Virus record (IMG/VR): IMGVR_UViG_3300033571_012032
Span: 1 to 39,732 of that record
DNA: 39,732 nt
Direction: 5' to 3' (one strand)
Source: a virus
Shown: positions 33,158 to 38,587 of the stretch, piece after piece
How the letters are laid out: each line of letters begins with the position of its first letter
Position numbering within the stretch: the first letter of the stretch is position 1
Notes under the pieces: model-generated
What the model was told of the DNA's origin: nothing
Databases searched by the model: none
What the model saw: only the letters and a program-made list of their open reading frames with translations
Position numbers and translations under genes: made by a program

Positions 33158-33353
33158 ATTGCTACAATTATAAGTTATTTTTTTAATCATTTTGCACAAA
33201 AAGGGTTCGGCGAATTTAAGTACGGCGAAAAATTGTTTTTAAGTACGGCGATATAAATTCGGCGGTATAGAGTCCCCAAACACCCAATCTACAAGCAATG
33301 TATAAGCAATACACTATGTAGAAATATGTGTCTTTATATGGTAGAATAGGAGT
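33158..33353. promoter_or_regulatory. Divergent control region with CGGCG repeats
   Basis: This is the gap between a leftward and a rightward gene. It has a leftward TATAAT (33167-33172). Four CGGCG elements are arranged as TTCGGCG (33206), TTTAAGTACGGCGA (33215-33228), the same 14-mer again (33238-33251), and TTCGGCG (33258). A TAGAAT box lies 6 nt before ATG 33354. The repeats look like an operator. Confidence 0.55.
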
Positions 33354-33560
33354 ATGTCGGATGAACAAAGAGATGTCGTATTTCTTGATCTATTCAACCC
33401 TAAGCAGCCTAGGTCTGAAAAGTCTTTAGCTGACCAAAGGATGGATATATGCAAGCAATGTCCACATTTCTCAAAGAAGCAGACATGCAAACAGTGTGGA
33501 TGTGTTATGAAGCTTAAGACTACACTTAAGAATGCTAAATGTCCTATTGGACAATGGTAA
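33354..33560 (+). CDS. Cysteine-rich metal-binding protein (copy 2)
   Basis: This 68-aa protein has Cys at 33, 36, 45, 48, 50 and 63: DICKQCPHFS, TCKQCGCVMKLKTTLKNAKC, PIGQW. The layout is the same as that of the 89-aa protein at 12432-12701 in the modification island. It starts at ATG 33354 with AGGAGT directly upstream and a TAGAAT box. Cysteines probably hold zinc. The upstream part (FLDLFNPKQPRSEKSL) differs from copy 1 except for a D/LN-P pattern, so they are diverged copies, not recent duplicates. Confidence 0.82.
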   Translation: MSDEQRDVVFLDLFNPKQPRSEKSLADQRMDICKQCPHFSKKQTCKQCGCVMKLKTTLKNAKCPIGQW

Positions 33561-33575
33561 GCACTATTCCATCAG

Positions 33576-33590
33576 GCAGGTTGCACCTGC
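33576..33590 (+). other. Short perfect hairpin
   Basis: GCAGGT-TGC-ACCTGC between the cysteine-rich gene and the next start. No T-run follows, so it is more likely a stability or attenuation element than a terminator. Confidence 0.35.
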
Positions 33591-33623
33591 TATGTACCGT
33601 CGAAAAATTATTTAGGAGATAAT

Positions 33624-33917
33624 ATGTCAGAAGAAGAAGTTACAGTAGAAGTAGGAAACGTTGGAGACATTCTCGTTGAAGCACCAGAGCCAGAAGAAGA
33701 TCCAGATTCGGATCATGAGCTAGCTCCTATTCCAGACGAGCCTACCTTTGAACCAGAAGACCTAGAAGACTTTAATGCAGATGCACCTTGGCTATCACGT
33801 CCATGGATGTTTAAGCAAGTGCTTGTTCTTGGAAAGAATAGAGAGCAGATTGCTAGCGAACTAGGTGTGGATGTTAATATCATTCAGACTCAGATTAGAC
33901 TATTCGACCTAAAGTAA
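33624..33917 (+). CDS. Acidic protein with helix-turn-helix-like end
   Basis: This 97-aa protein has residues 1-58 that are extremely acidic (EAPEPEEDPDSDHELAP). Residues 60-97 form a compact helical end (MFKQVLVLGKNREQIASELG, VDVNIIQTQIRLFDLK) with the -REQIASELGVDVNIIQ- look of a helix-turn-helix. It may be a small regulator or a DNA mimic with a helical tail. It has SD AGGAG at 6 nt. No family name can be given. Confidence 0.7.
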   Translation: MSEEEVTVEVGNVGDILVEAPEPEEDPDSDHELAPIPDEPTFEPEDLEDFNADAPWLSRPWMFKQVLVLGKNREQIASELGVDVNIIQTQIRLFDLK

Positions 33918-33975
33918 TACCCTCAAAAAAATACACCAATGTGTGTTAAACTAGATATCTATACAAGGAGATAAT

Positions 33976-34509
33976 ATGGGATGCGGTTGTAAAGACCCTC
34001 AAGAAGGACTGACCATTCAGAACAAAGAAGAGTGGCCAGAAGTAGTTTGGCCAGACGGAGCTATGGATGAGTTTCAATCAAAGATTAACTCTCTGCAGTC
34101 AGAAAAAAATATCTGGAAGTCCAGCTATGAAGATTTGAGCACCCAGGTTAAAACCATTACAACAAAGCTAGACGCTCTTTTAGATACCCTGCCAGAAAAC
34201 ATACAGCAACAGTTCAACGAAGCCTTCAGTGAGGCTCCTGTGGCTGCTGAGACACCTTCCAACAAACGTGTAGACAAAATTTTTAAGTTTAGTGTAGAAG
34301 TTGATCTAGAGGTTGCAGATGATGTAGATCTCTGTGAAGTTATGAGTGAAATTGATATTGTTCCAACTGGTCCAAAAACTAATATCCTAGAAGTACGTGT
34401 TGGAGAGTTTGTTCTAGAGCCTACCAACCTGGATGGACGAAGACAAGAAATTGCTACCAGGCTACAAGCTCAAATAGATGCTTTGCCTGCAGATCCTGAA
34501 TTATTTTAA
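33976..34509 (+). CDS. Coiled-coil protein, MGCGC start
   Basis: This 177-aa protein opens with MGCGCKDP, a start I have seen in phage proteins of unknown function. A coiled coil follows (about 32-70, MDEFQSKINSLQSEKNIWKS), then an acidic alpha/beta domain (FKFSVEVDLEVADDVDLCEV) that could bind a partner. It has SD AAGGAG at 6 nt. It is the last rightward gene before a bidirectional terminator. Confidence 0.72.
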   Translation: MGCGCKDPQEGLTIQNKEEWPEVVWPDGAMDEFQSKINSLQSEKNIWKSSYEDLSTQVKTITTKLDALLDTLPENIQQQFNEAFSEAPVAAETPSNKRVDKIFKFSVEVDLEVADDVDLCEVMSEIDIVPTGPKTNILEVRVGEFVLEPTNLDGRRQEIATRLQAQIDALPADPELF

Positions 34510-34591
34510 AATCTGAAAAATTTCATTTTTAACAAAATCTGAATATTTTACTTGTTTGTATGATACATGATCAGTACAAAAAAATAAGAAT

Positions 34592-34651
34592 CGTATAGTG
34601 CGCACACCATAACCTTATGGCATACCCATACGACCCCTCTTTTTATTTTTT
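34592..34651. terminator. Bidirectional terminator
   Basis: CCATAA-CC-TTATGG (34607-34620) is a perfect hairpin, extended by CGTAT/ATACG (34592-34596 and 34628-34632). T-rich tracts lie on both outer sides (TTTTTATTTTTT at 34640-34651, and A-rich on the left, which is T-rich on the minus strand). It lies between convergent genes. Confidence 0.75.
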
Positions 34652-34653
34652 AC

Positions 34654-34836
34654 TTAGGCAGTACGCCGTGCCCTCATTTTTTCTAATTCGGCAAACGCTC
34701 TAGCGTGTCCTTCATCACGATACGCTTTATACTCTTCACAAGTTGGATACTGAATACTCCACGCCTCGTTAGCCATACACAACCAACATCTAATAACATC
34801 TTCATCTAGTTGGTTAGACCATAAGTGTCTAGTCAT
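34654..34836 (-). CDS. 60-aa helical small protein
   Basis: It reads MTRHLWSNQLDEDVIRCWLC, then MANEAWSIQYPTCEEYKAYR and a basic end EKMRARRTA. It is Trp/Cys-containing and mainly helical. ATG 34836 overlaps the preceding stop (TGATG). Last gene of the leftward small-gene operon. Function unknown. Confidence 0.65.
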   Translation of the reverse strand: MTRHLWSNQLDEDVIRCWLCMANEAWSIQYPTCEEYKAYRDEGHARAFAELEKMRARRTA

Positions 34837-34994
34837 CAAACTCTACCGCCAATACTCTTTAGCAATTTAGTTAGTGATAGCAATTCGTTTTGGAATTGTG
34901 GCGTTAGTGAAACACCGCTATCCATAGAAGACTTAGCTATTTTTAGCATAGTGTCATACTGTTTTTGGTAATGTGATACCGATTTGATTTTCAT
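34836..34994 (-). CDS. 52-aa helical small protein
   Basis: It reads MKIKSVSHYQKQYDTMLKIA, then KSSMDSGVSLTPQFQNELLS, LTKLLKSIGGRV, stop. Two amphipathic helices are likely. SD AAAGGA lies before ATG 34994, which overlaps the upstream stop (TAATG), and its own stop overlaps the next ATG. Overlaps at both ends make translation very likely. Function unknown. Confidence 0.65.
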   Translation of the reverse strand: MKIKSVSHYQKQYDTMLKIAKSSMDSGVSLTPQFQNELLSLTKLLKSIGGRV

Positions 34995-35089
34995 TAGTTA
35001 TCCTTTTCATTCATAGCAATTGTTAGTGTAGTGATAGAAGAGATAGCGTTATCAAACTCTTCCCAAGTGTCAAAGGTTAGGGTAATCAT
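34994..35089 (-). CDS. 31-aa microprotein, MITLTF family (copy 1)
   Basis: It reads MITLTFDTWEEFDNAISSIT, TLTIAMNEKDN, stop. A microprotein with the same opening (MITLTFETWEEFDEAI) is coded at 36696-36782 on the other strand. The pattern (short strand, then an amphipathic helix) suggests a tiny protein-binding factor. Coupled to both neighbours by overlaps. Confidence 0.68.
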   Translation of the reverse strand: MITLTFDTWEEFDNAISSITTLTIAMNEKDN

Positions 35090-35283
35090 TCGCCATCACC
35101 GCAAACGATACCCTTGTCGCAAGACTCCCAATACTGAAAGCCTGAGCAAAAGGCACAACCCTGAAACTTGTCGTGCGATACACAATACTCTCTATCTTGG
35201 TATTCTTCACAACACCTAAACAGGTCATCACCTGCGATAGTGTAGTAAGTGTTTTCTCTATTTATTGTTTTTACTAAAGTCAT
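35086..35283 (-). CDS. 65-aa cysteine-rich small protein
   Basis: Eight cysteines: CCEEYQDREYC, GCAFCSGFQYWESC and GIVCGDGE. The spacing (CC-x8-C-x8-C-x2-C) suits one or two zinc sites. Its stop overlaps the ATG of the MITLTF microprotein. No named family. Likely an early or middle phage regulator or host-interaction protein. Confidence 0.7.
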   Translation of the reverse strand: MTLVKTINRENTYYTIAGDDLFRCCEEYQDREYCVSHDKFQGCAFCSGFQYWESCDKGIVCGDGE

Positions 35284-35298
35284 AATTTAGTATCCTTT

Positions 35299-35505
35299 CT
35301 ATTTGATAATTGTTAGATTGTTTAGTGATTCTAATGTTCCTGCGAACATCTCATCAAAAGCGTTTTTAGATTTTCTAATTGCTAAACACTTTTCCAAATC
35401 GTGATTAGCCTTCCACGCTTTAGCGTGTAGGTAATAGCTAACGCTATCTATTTGAGTGTACTCGCAATTCGTACATCTAACTTTTCTATACATTACTGTT
35501 GTCAT
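35299..35505 (-). CDS. 68-aa small protein with CxxC
   Basis: It reads MTTVMYRKVRCTNCEYTQID, then SVSYYLHAKAWKANHDLEKC, then a helical end. The CTNC plus later H and C form a C2HC-like zinc finger. ATG 35505 chosen: SD AAAGG at 9 nt, shorter by three codons than the TTG 35514 start. First gene of the leftward operon. Confidence 0.65.
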   Translation of the reverse strand: MTTVMYRKVRCTNCEYTQIDSVSYYLHAKAWKANHDLEKCLAIRKSKNAFDEMFAGTLESLNNLTIIK

Positions 35506-35535
35506 AATAAACAACCTTTCTAATAATTGGCTCTT

Positions 35536-35581
35536 TTATTTGCTAGGCTCATACCGCTAAGGGTCTTATTTGCTAGGCTCA
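35536..35581 (-). repeat. 16-bp direct repeat in operon leader
   Basis: TTATTTGCTAGGCTCA occurs at 35536-35551 and 35566-35581 (period 30). It lies in the leader of the leftward operon. The left copy is part of a short frame MSLANKRANY (35520-35552). Confidence 0.55.
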
Positions 35582-35619
35582 AAAGCTCTTTTTTTCTTAT
35601 TTACTTATCTTATGCCTTT

Positions 35620-35641
35620 AGCTTATCACGAGCCTACGACA
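35620..35641 (-). promoter_or_regulatory. TGTCGG-type promoter, leftward copy
   Basis: On the minus strand: AAATGTCGT, 10 nt after TGTCGT (AGGCTCGTGA), then TAAGCT. The only copy that reads left. It drives the 34654-35505 operon after a 114-nt leader. Confidence 0.65.
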
Positions 35642-35719
35642 TTTATACCCATTTTATTAGACATTCTCGTACAAACTTTTACCCTCTTTTTTGTAGGGTA
35701 TCTACAACTAATTGCCTAG

Positions 35720-35838
35720 TTATCCACAGGTTGTTGTAGTTATCCACAGGTCTGTTATCAAATCGTTATAATAAACACGGCGTGTCGATTTGACATTCCA
35801 GGATTTTCGGCCCGCCCTTGTGGATAACTTGTGTATAA
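35720..35838. repeat. Four DnaA boxes
   Basis: TTATCCACA at 35720-35728 and 35740-35748 (20-bp period) on the plus strand. TGTGGATAA at 35819-35827 and TGTGTATAA at 35830-35838 on the opposite strand. All four fit TTATNCACA. Confidence 0.7.
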
Positions 35839-35895
35839 CTTCTTTATAAGAACGTTATAAAAATCCCCCAAAATTACGGCGTGTCTTCCCATAAA

Positions 35896-35917
35896 TGTCG
35901 GTGGTATGTGATAGGTT
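35896..35917 (+). promoter_or_regulatory. TGTCGG-N10-TANNNT promoter 1
   Basis: TGTCGG, TGGTATGTGA, TAGGTT. The leader that follows (ATAAGTAGTTAGAAAGGA) nearly matches that of promoter 2. Confidence 0.7.
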
Positions 35918-35942
35918 ATAAGTAGTTAGAAAGGATAAATAA

Positions 35943-36080
35943 ATGAACGCATTTAGAAGAACTTGGGGAGATGTTGCTTACTGCGACATCTGCGACAACT
36001 ACACTGAGCAGGTGTATGTTGAGGAATTCAATCAGAAGTGCTGTGAGGGTTGCTACCTAGAGTATGGAGAGTGTAACTAA
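35943..36080 (+). CDS. 45-aa zinc-ribbon-like microprotein
   Basis: It reads MNAFRRTWGDVAYCDICDNY, TEQVYVEEFNQKCCEGCYLE, YGECN. Cys pairs CDIC (14, 17) and CCEGC (33, 34, 37) form a treble-clef-like zinc site. SD AAAGGA lies 8 nt from ATG. Stop overlaps next ATG (TAATG). First gene of a rightward three-gene operon. Confidence 0.7.
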   Translation: MNAFRRTWGDVAYCDICDNYTEQVYVEEFNQKCCEGCYLEYGECN

Positions 36081-36202
36081 TGGGACACTTTTTCTCGACC
36101 CTAATGGATGACGACTGTATCCGCTGTGAGGAATGTGGCGTAAACTATTTATCGCCTAGAGCCCAAGAGCCTTGCCCTTACGCAGAAGAGGAATCAAACT
36201 AA
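36080..36202 (+). CDS. 40-aa cysteine microprotein
   Basis: It reads MGHFFSTLMDDDCIRCEECG, VNYLSPRAQEPCPYAEEESN. CIRCEEC and a late Cys form a zinc ribbon. TAATG overlap on both sides. Function unknown. Confidence 0.65.
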   Translation: MGHFFSTLMDDDCIRCEECGVNYLSPRAQEPCPYAEEESN

Positions 36203-36321
36203 TGATGTTTTATAACGGATTCAATTTGCTTGTTGATTTAGCTATTGCTGGATTTGTTTACCTTTGGGCTCACGGTGTTGGATACCGCAAGGGACTTTGG
36301 AAAAACAAACCTCCGTTCTAA
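36202..36321 (+). CDS. 39-aa membrane microprotein
   Basis: It reads MMFYNGFNLLVDLAIAGFVY, LWAHGVGYRKGLWKNKPPF. One membrane helix (about 8-24) and a basic tail place the C-terminus inside the cell by the positive-inside rule. It ends in PPF like the other membrane microprotein at 37050-37190. Confidence 0.65.
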   Translation: MMFYNGFNLLVDLAIAGFVYLWAHGVGYRKGLWKNKPPF

Positions 36322-36342
36322 CGGCGTGTTGACTTGACAAGT

Positions 36343-36364
36343 CCCCCAAAGTGGGGCGGGCCAC
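36343..36364 (+). other. Operon-end hairpin with GGCGGGCC
   Basis: CCCC-AAAGT-GGGG, 22 nt after the stop codon, overlapping GGCGGGCC. The other units have GGCCCGCC, its reverse complement. Preceded by ACGGCGTGT and TTGACA (36335-36340). No T-run. Confidence 0.5.
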
Positions 36365-36446
36365 AGATCGCACCAAAAGTCAATTAAGACATATAACGAT
36401 TTTGTCCCGAAATTGTTATAAAAAACACCTGGAAATGTGCCACAAA

Positions 36447-36468
36447 TGTCGGTAGGTTGTGGTAGGGT
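36447..36468 (+). promoter_or_regulatory. TGTCGG-N10-TANNNT promoter 2
   Basis: TGTCGG, TAGGTTGTGG, TAGGGT. Upstream (36392-36421) lies AACGATTTTG and AAATTGTTATAAAA, also seen before promoter 6. Confidence 0.7.
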
Positions 36469-36493
36469 ATAAGTAGATAGAAAGAAGGAATAA

Positions 36494-36649
36494 ATGGATG
36501 TAATGTGTATTTACTGTGAGGCTGTGTTTTCACCTGATACTTATGTTTGCTCAATCTGTGATGAATACAAGGGTCTAATGCCCCTGAAGGATGCCGTTGA
36601 GTATTTGGACTTGCCAATTGGCGATTATCCAGAACTACGCCACGCCTAA
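36494..36649 (+). CDS. 51-aa zinc-ribbon-like protein
   Basis: It reads MDVMCIYCEAVFSPDTYVCS, ICDEYKGLMPLKDAVEYLDL, then PIGDYPELRHA. Two CxxC pairs (5/8 and 19/22) form a classic zinc ribbon. SD AAGAAGG. The next promoter begins immediately after its stop. Confidence 0.72.
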   Translation: MDVMCIYCEAVFSPDTYVCSICDEYKGLMPLKDAVEYLDLPIGDYPELRHA

Positions 36650-36652
36650 AAA

Positions 36653-36674
36653 TGTCGGTGGGTTATGCTAAGTT
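36653..36674 (+). promoter_or_regulatory. TGTCGG-N10-TANNNT promoter 3
   Basis: TGTCGG, TGGGTTATGC, TAAGTT. Begins 4 nt after a stop codon and lacks the hairpin seen at other copies. Confidence 0.65.
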
Positions 36675-36695
36675 GGAACTAACGAAAGGAAATAA

Positions 36696-36782
36696 ATGAT
36701 AACACTAACTTTTGAAACTTGGGAAGAGTTTGATGAGGCTATTGCTGGAATTGTAATGCTAGAAACGGAGTTGGCTAAATAA
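36696..36782 (+). CDS. 28-aa microprotein, MITLTF family (copy 2)
   Basis: It reads MITLTFETWEEFDEAIAGIV, MLETELAK. Paralogue of the 31-aa product at 34994-35089 (about 14 of the first 16 residues match). SD AAAGGA. TAATG overlap with the next gene. Confidence 0.7.
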   Translation: MITLTFETWEEFDEAIAGIVMLETELAK

Positions 36783-36961
36783 TGGAAAGAGTAAAATTCA
36801 AGCCTAACGATTTTGACCAATTTCTAAATGATAGCTATGATGAAATAACAATTTTGGGAATTACTTTCTCACCTGCTAAAGTTTTGCTGGAGTGCGACCC
36901 TATCGCATACAGGATTTACTGCCAAGATTTTATTGACGAAATGGAAAATGAAAATGAGTAA
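36782..36961 (+). CDS. 59-aa small protein
   Basis: It reads MERVKFKPNDFDQFLNDSYD, EITILGITFSPAKVLLECDP, IAYRIYCQDFIDEMENENE. Mixed alpha/beta with an acidic tail. Start overlaps the MITLTF stop, and its end overlaps the next gene by 8 nt. No family known to me. Confidence 0.68.
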   Translation: MERVKFKPNDFDQFLNDSYDEITILGITFSPAKVLLECDPIAYRIYCQDFIDEMENENE

Positions 36962-37049
36962 AGAAGAATTAGAAACTTTGATTTTTCAAATTGACCTAAT
37001 GCTAACTGAAGATGTTAGTCAACTATTCACAACACCAGAGGAGAACTAA
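36954..37049 (+). CDS. 31-aa acidic microprotein
   Basis: It reads MSKEELETLIFQIDLMLTED, VSQLFTTPEEN. A single amphipathic helix. Overlap by 8 nt with the previous gene and directly abuts the next ATG. Confidence 0.6.
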   Translation: MSKEELETLIFQIDLMLTEDVSQLFTTPEEN

Positions 37050-37190
37050 ATGGAACTAGGTTTGATTTTTATTTTTATAATTGTTGGCGTTTCAATTTTT
37101 GTTGGTATCTCTCTTGCCGCAATTTTATTTTTGCTAGAAGAGAATAATCGCATTGGCGAAGAGCTAGAAAAAAACTCACCACCGTTCTGA
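37050..37190 (+). CDS. 46-aa membrane microprotein
   Basis: One long membrane helix (about 4-29, IFIFIIVGVSIFVGISLAAI) and an acidic tail that ends NSPPF. The GAGGAGAACTAA just upstream provides the SD. Last gene of its operon. Confidence 0.68.
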   Translation: MELGLIFIFIIVGVSIFVGISLAAILFLLEENNRIGEELEKNSPPF

Positions 37191-37200
37191 TTTGACAGGA

Positions 37201-37220
37201 CCGCAGAAATGCGGCCCGCC
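37201..37220 (+). other. Operon-end hairpin with GGCCCGCC
   Basis: CCGCA-GAAA-TGCGG with a GNRA-type loop, 10 nt after the stop codon, fused to GGCCCGCC. TTGACA (37192-37197) lies just upstream, as at the 36343 unit. No T-run. Confidence 0.55.
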
Positions 37221-37294
37221 ACATCTTGATCCGAATGTCAATTAAGAAACGCATTAAAAATGTGCTGATTTTTTTCCCAGAAATTAGCCATAAA

Positions 37295-37316
37295 TGTCGG
37301 AGGGTCGTGGTAGAAT
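37295..37316 (+). promoter_or_regulatory. TGTCGG-N10-TANNNT promoter 4
   Basis: TGTCGG, AGGGTCGTGG, TAGAAT. The -10 box ends 6 nt before ATG 37323, the leaderless spacing. Confidence 0.72.
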
Positions 37317-37322
37317 AAGGCT

Positions 37323-37472
37323 ATGAACAAGAACAATGAGGCAAGACGCAAGGCAGAGAGTCAGGCGTTGTTTCGGCTTATGCTAAAAGCACCTCACCTA
37401 GTATCTACTCCTAAAAAATACAAGGGCAGCCGTCAGTCTAATAAAGCTAAAGCAATAAAGGAGAGCGAATGA
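37323..37472 (+). CDS. 49-aa basic small protein
   Basis: It reads MNKNNEARRKAESQALFRLM, LKAPHLVSTPKKYKGSRQSN, KAKAIKESE. Very basic and probably nucleic-acid binding. ATGA overlap with the next gene. Confidence 0.65.
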   Translation: MNKNNEARRKAESQALFRLMLKAPHLVSTPKKYKGSRQSNKAKAIKESE

Positions 37473-37618
37473 TTCTACAAGGCCTGATTCACTATGTATG
37501 CGAAGACTGTAATAAGTTTGTTCACTCCAATACAGTCTATTCCTATGCCCTAAAGAATGTCTGTGGCAGATGTTATGCTATTCACGTTGGACACCCCTCT
37601 ACAAGAAAGGTAAAGTAA
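37469..37618 (+). CDS. 49-aa zinc-ribbon protein
   Basis: It reads MILQGLIHYVCEDCNKFVHS, NTVYSYALKNVCGRCYAIHV, GHPSTRKVK. CEDC (11/14) and CGRC (32/35) form a zinc ribbon with a basic tail. TAATG overlap with the next gene. Confidence 0.7.
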   Translation: MILQGLIHYVCEDCNKFVHSNTVYSYALKNVCGRCYAIHVGHPSTRKVK

Positions 37619-37779
37619 TGGGAAAGTATGTTATTGGCTATGACGGCTTTATTACCGTTGAAGCCAAGGATGAAGAAGAGGCCTATGATAAGGCTAACAA
37701 GTATCTAAGCAAGGTTGGCCTTGTCAATGATGGTGATGAAGGCGAATGGTATCTTACTGAAGCGGAAGAGGTAGAGTAA
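37618..37779 (+). CDS. 53-aa acidic small protein
   Basis: It reads MGKYVIGYDGFITVEAKDEE, EAYDKANKYLSKVGLVNDGD, then EGEWYLTEAEEVE. A beta-helix-beta layout, as in small phage proteins with the VEA-DEEEA-DKA pattern. I start at ATG 37618, which overlaps the upstream stop. The longer frame from 37570 runs antiphase through the zinc-ribbon gene. Confidence 0.75.
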   Translation: MGKYVIGYDGFITVEAKDEEEAYDKANKYLSKVGLVNDGDEGEWYLTEAEEVE

Positions 37780-37874
37780 TGTTTGATGATGTAATCAATG
37801 AAGAGGCCATCCTAGCCCTTACTGGCGAAGAGGTAAACGCAATTCTAGAAATGCTAGAGAAAGCAGGATACTAA
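37779..37874 (+). CDS. 31-aa helical microprotein
   Basis: It reads MFDDVINEEAILALTGEEVN, AILEMLEKAGY. TAATG overlaps at both ends. Amphipathic helices. Function unknown. Confidence 0.62.
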   Translation: MFDDVINEEAILALTGEEVNAILEMLEKAGY

Positions 37875-37999
37875 TGCTAGGACAACTAAGCATACACTTT
37901 TGCGACACCTGTAATGAGTTTGCGATGGTGTCGGTGGTAGATGGTAAACTAAAGATTCAGTATTGTGATTGTGAAACAGAAACCGTAGAAGGAGAATAA
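37874..37999 (+). CDS. 41-aa CxxC microprotein
   Basis: It reads MLGQLSIHFCDTCNEFAMVS, VVDGKLKIQYCDCETETVEG, E. CDTC (10/13) and CDC (31/33) form a zinc ribbon. Overlaps the previous stop. Its 3' end holds AAGGAGAA, the SD of the next gene. Confidence 0.68.
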   Translation: MLGQLSIHFCDTCNEFAMVSVVDGKLKIQYCDCETETVEGE

Positions 38000-38001
38000 A
38001 A

Positions 38002-38301
38002 ATGGGATACGCAACAGCAGTTGGACTTACAGATACAGACCTAACCCTATCAGACCAAATCAGTATTCACTTTAGTAGTAATTGCTATCCGCCAATTCCG
38101 AAGGTAATGATTCCAGTTGCAGTTGCAGCTATTGATGCTTACTATGAAGAAGACTACGCTAGGGTAATCAAGTTGCCTGAAGGTGTTCAGTTTAGAAATG
38201 GTGAAGATTGGGTATTCGCCTCACAAGCTATTGAGTCGCTTAGGCTTGACGCTTGGTTGTCAGAAATCTATCACACAGACGAGGATGAAGACGATGAGTA
38301 G
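38002..38301 (+). CDS. 99-aa conserved small protein
   Basis: It reads MGYATAVGLTDTDLTLSDQI, then a region YPPIPKVMIPVAVAAIDAYY and an acidic tail EDEDDE. Good SD (AGAAGGAGAA). Likely a soluble alpha/beta phage protein, no known role. Ends overlapping the next gene by 8 nt. Confidence 0.75.
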   Translation: MGYATAVGLTDTDLTLSDQISIHFSSNCYPPIPKVMIPVAVAAIDAYYEEDYARVIKLPEGVQFRNGEDWVFASQAIESLRLDAWLSEIYHTDEDEDDE

Positions 38302-38455
38302 TTTTGTTGTAGACGGTGAGAAATGGGGAATTTATTTTTCACCTAGTGAAACACCGTGTGATGTTTGTGAAACACTTATTGACACAGAGATACACGCTGA
38401 AGAACTTGGAATGTGTGTTGACTGTTCCAATGATTATTTTAGTCACGAAGAGTAG
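38294..38455 (+). CDS. 53-aa zinc-ribbon protein
   Basis: It reads MSSFVVDGEKWGIYFSPSET, PCDVCETLIDTEIHAEELGM, CVDCSNDYFSHEE. CDVC and CVDC pairs. ATG 38294 within the ATGAGTAG overlap is preferred to the longer frame from 38183, which lies inside the 99-aa gene. Confidence 0.72.
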   Translation: MSSFVVDGEKWGIYFSPSETPCDVCETLIDTEIHAEELGMCVDCSNDYFSHEE

Positions 38456-38465
38456 CTAAGGCTAC

Positions 38466-38485
38466 CCCCAGAAATGGGGCCCGCC
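38466..38485 (+). other. Operon-end hairpin with GGCCCGCC
   Basis: CCCCA-GAAA-TGGGG, 10 nt after the stop codon, fused to GGCCCGCC (38478-38485). An A-rich run follows. Confidence 0.55.
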
Positions 38486-38535
38486 TCAAAAAATAATAAA
38501 AAGTTTTTAAGAAGTGATCTAAAAACCCCCTAAAA

Positions 38536-38557
38536 TGTCGGTGGCTCGATGTATAAT
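38536..38557 (+). promoter_or_regulatory. TGTCGG-N10-TATAAT promoter 5
   Basis: TGTCGG, TGGCTCGATG, TATAAT. The ATG in the spacer (38549) is in frame with the downstream gene but lies upstream of the expected transcription start. Confidence 0.72.
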
Positions 38558-38587
38558 AATACTATCACCCCTAGAGAAAGAGCCCCA

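Larger units (their letters stand above)
35506..35942. promoter_or_regulatory. Divergent intergenic region with DnaA boxes
   Basis: No credible gene over 437 nt apart from a possible 10-codon leader. From left to right it holds a 16-bp direct repeat (TTATTTGCTAGGCTCA at 35536 and 35566), a leftward TGTCGT-N10-TAAGCT promoter, two DnaA boxes (TTATCCACA at 35720 and 35740) and two inverted ones (35819 and TGTGTATAA at 35830), GGCCCGCC (35809) and a rightward promoter of the same type at 35896. Confidence 0.6.

Noticed and set aside
38549-38587. Longer start (ATG 38549) for the 172-aa protein
   Set aside because: This ATG lies between the TGTCGG and TATAAT elements of the promoter, upstream of any transcript it makes.
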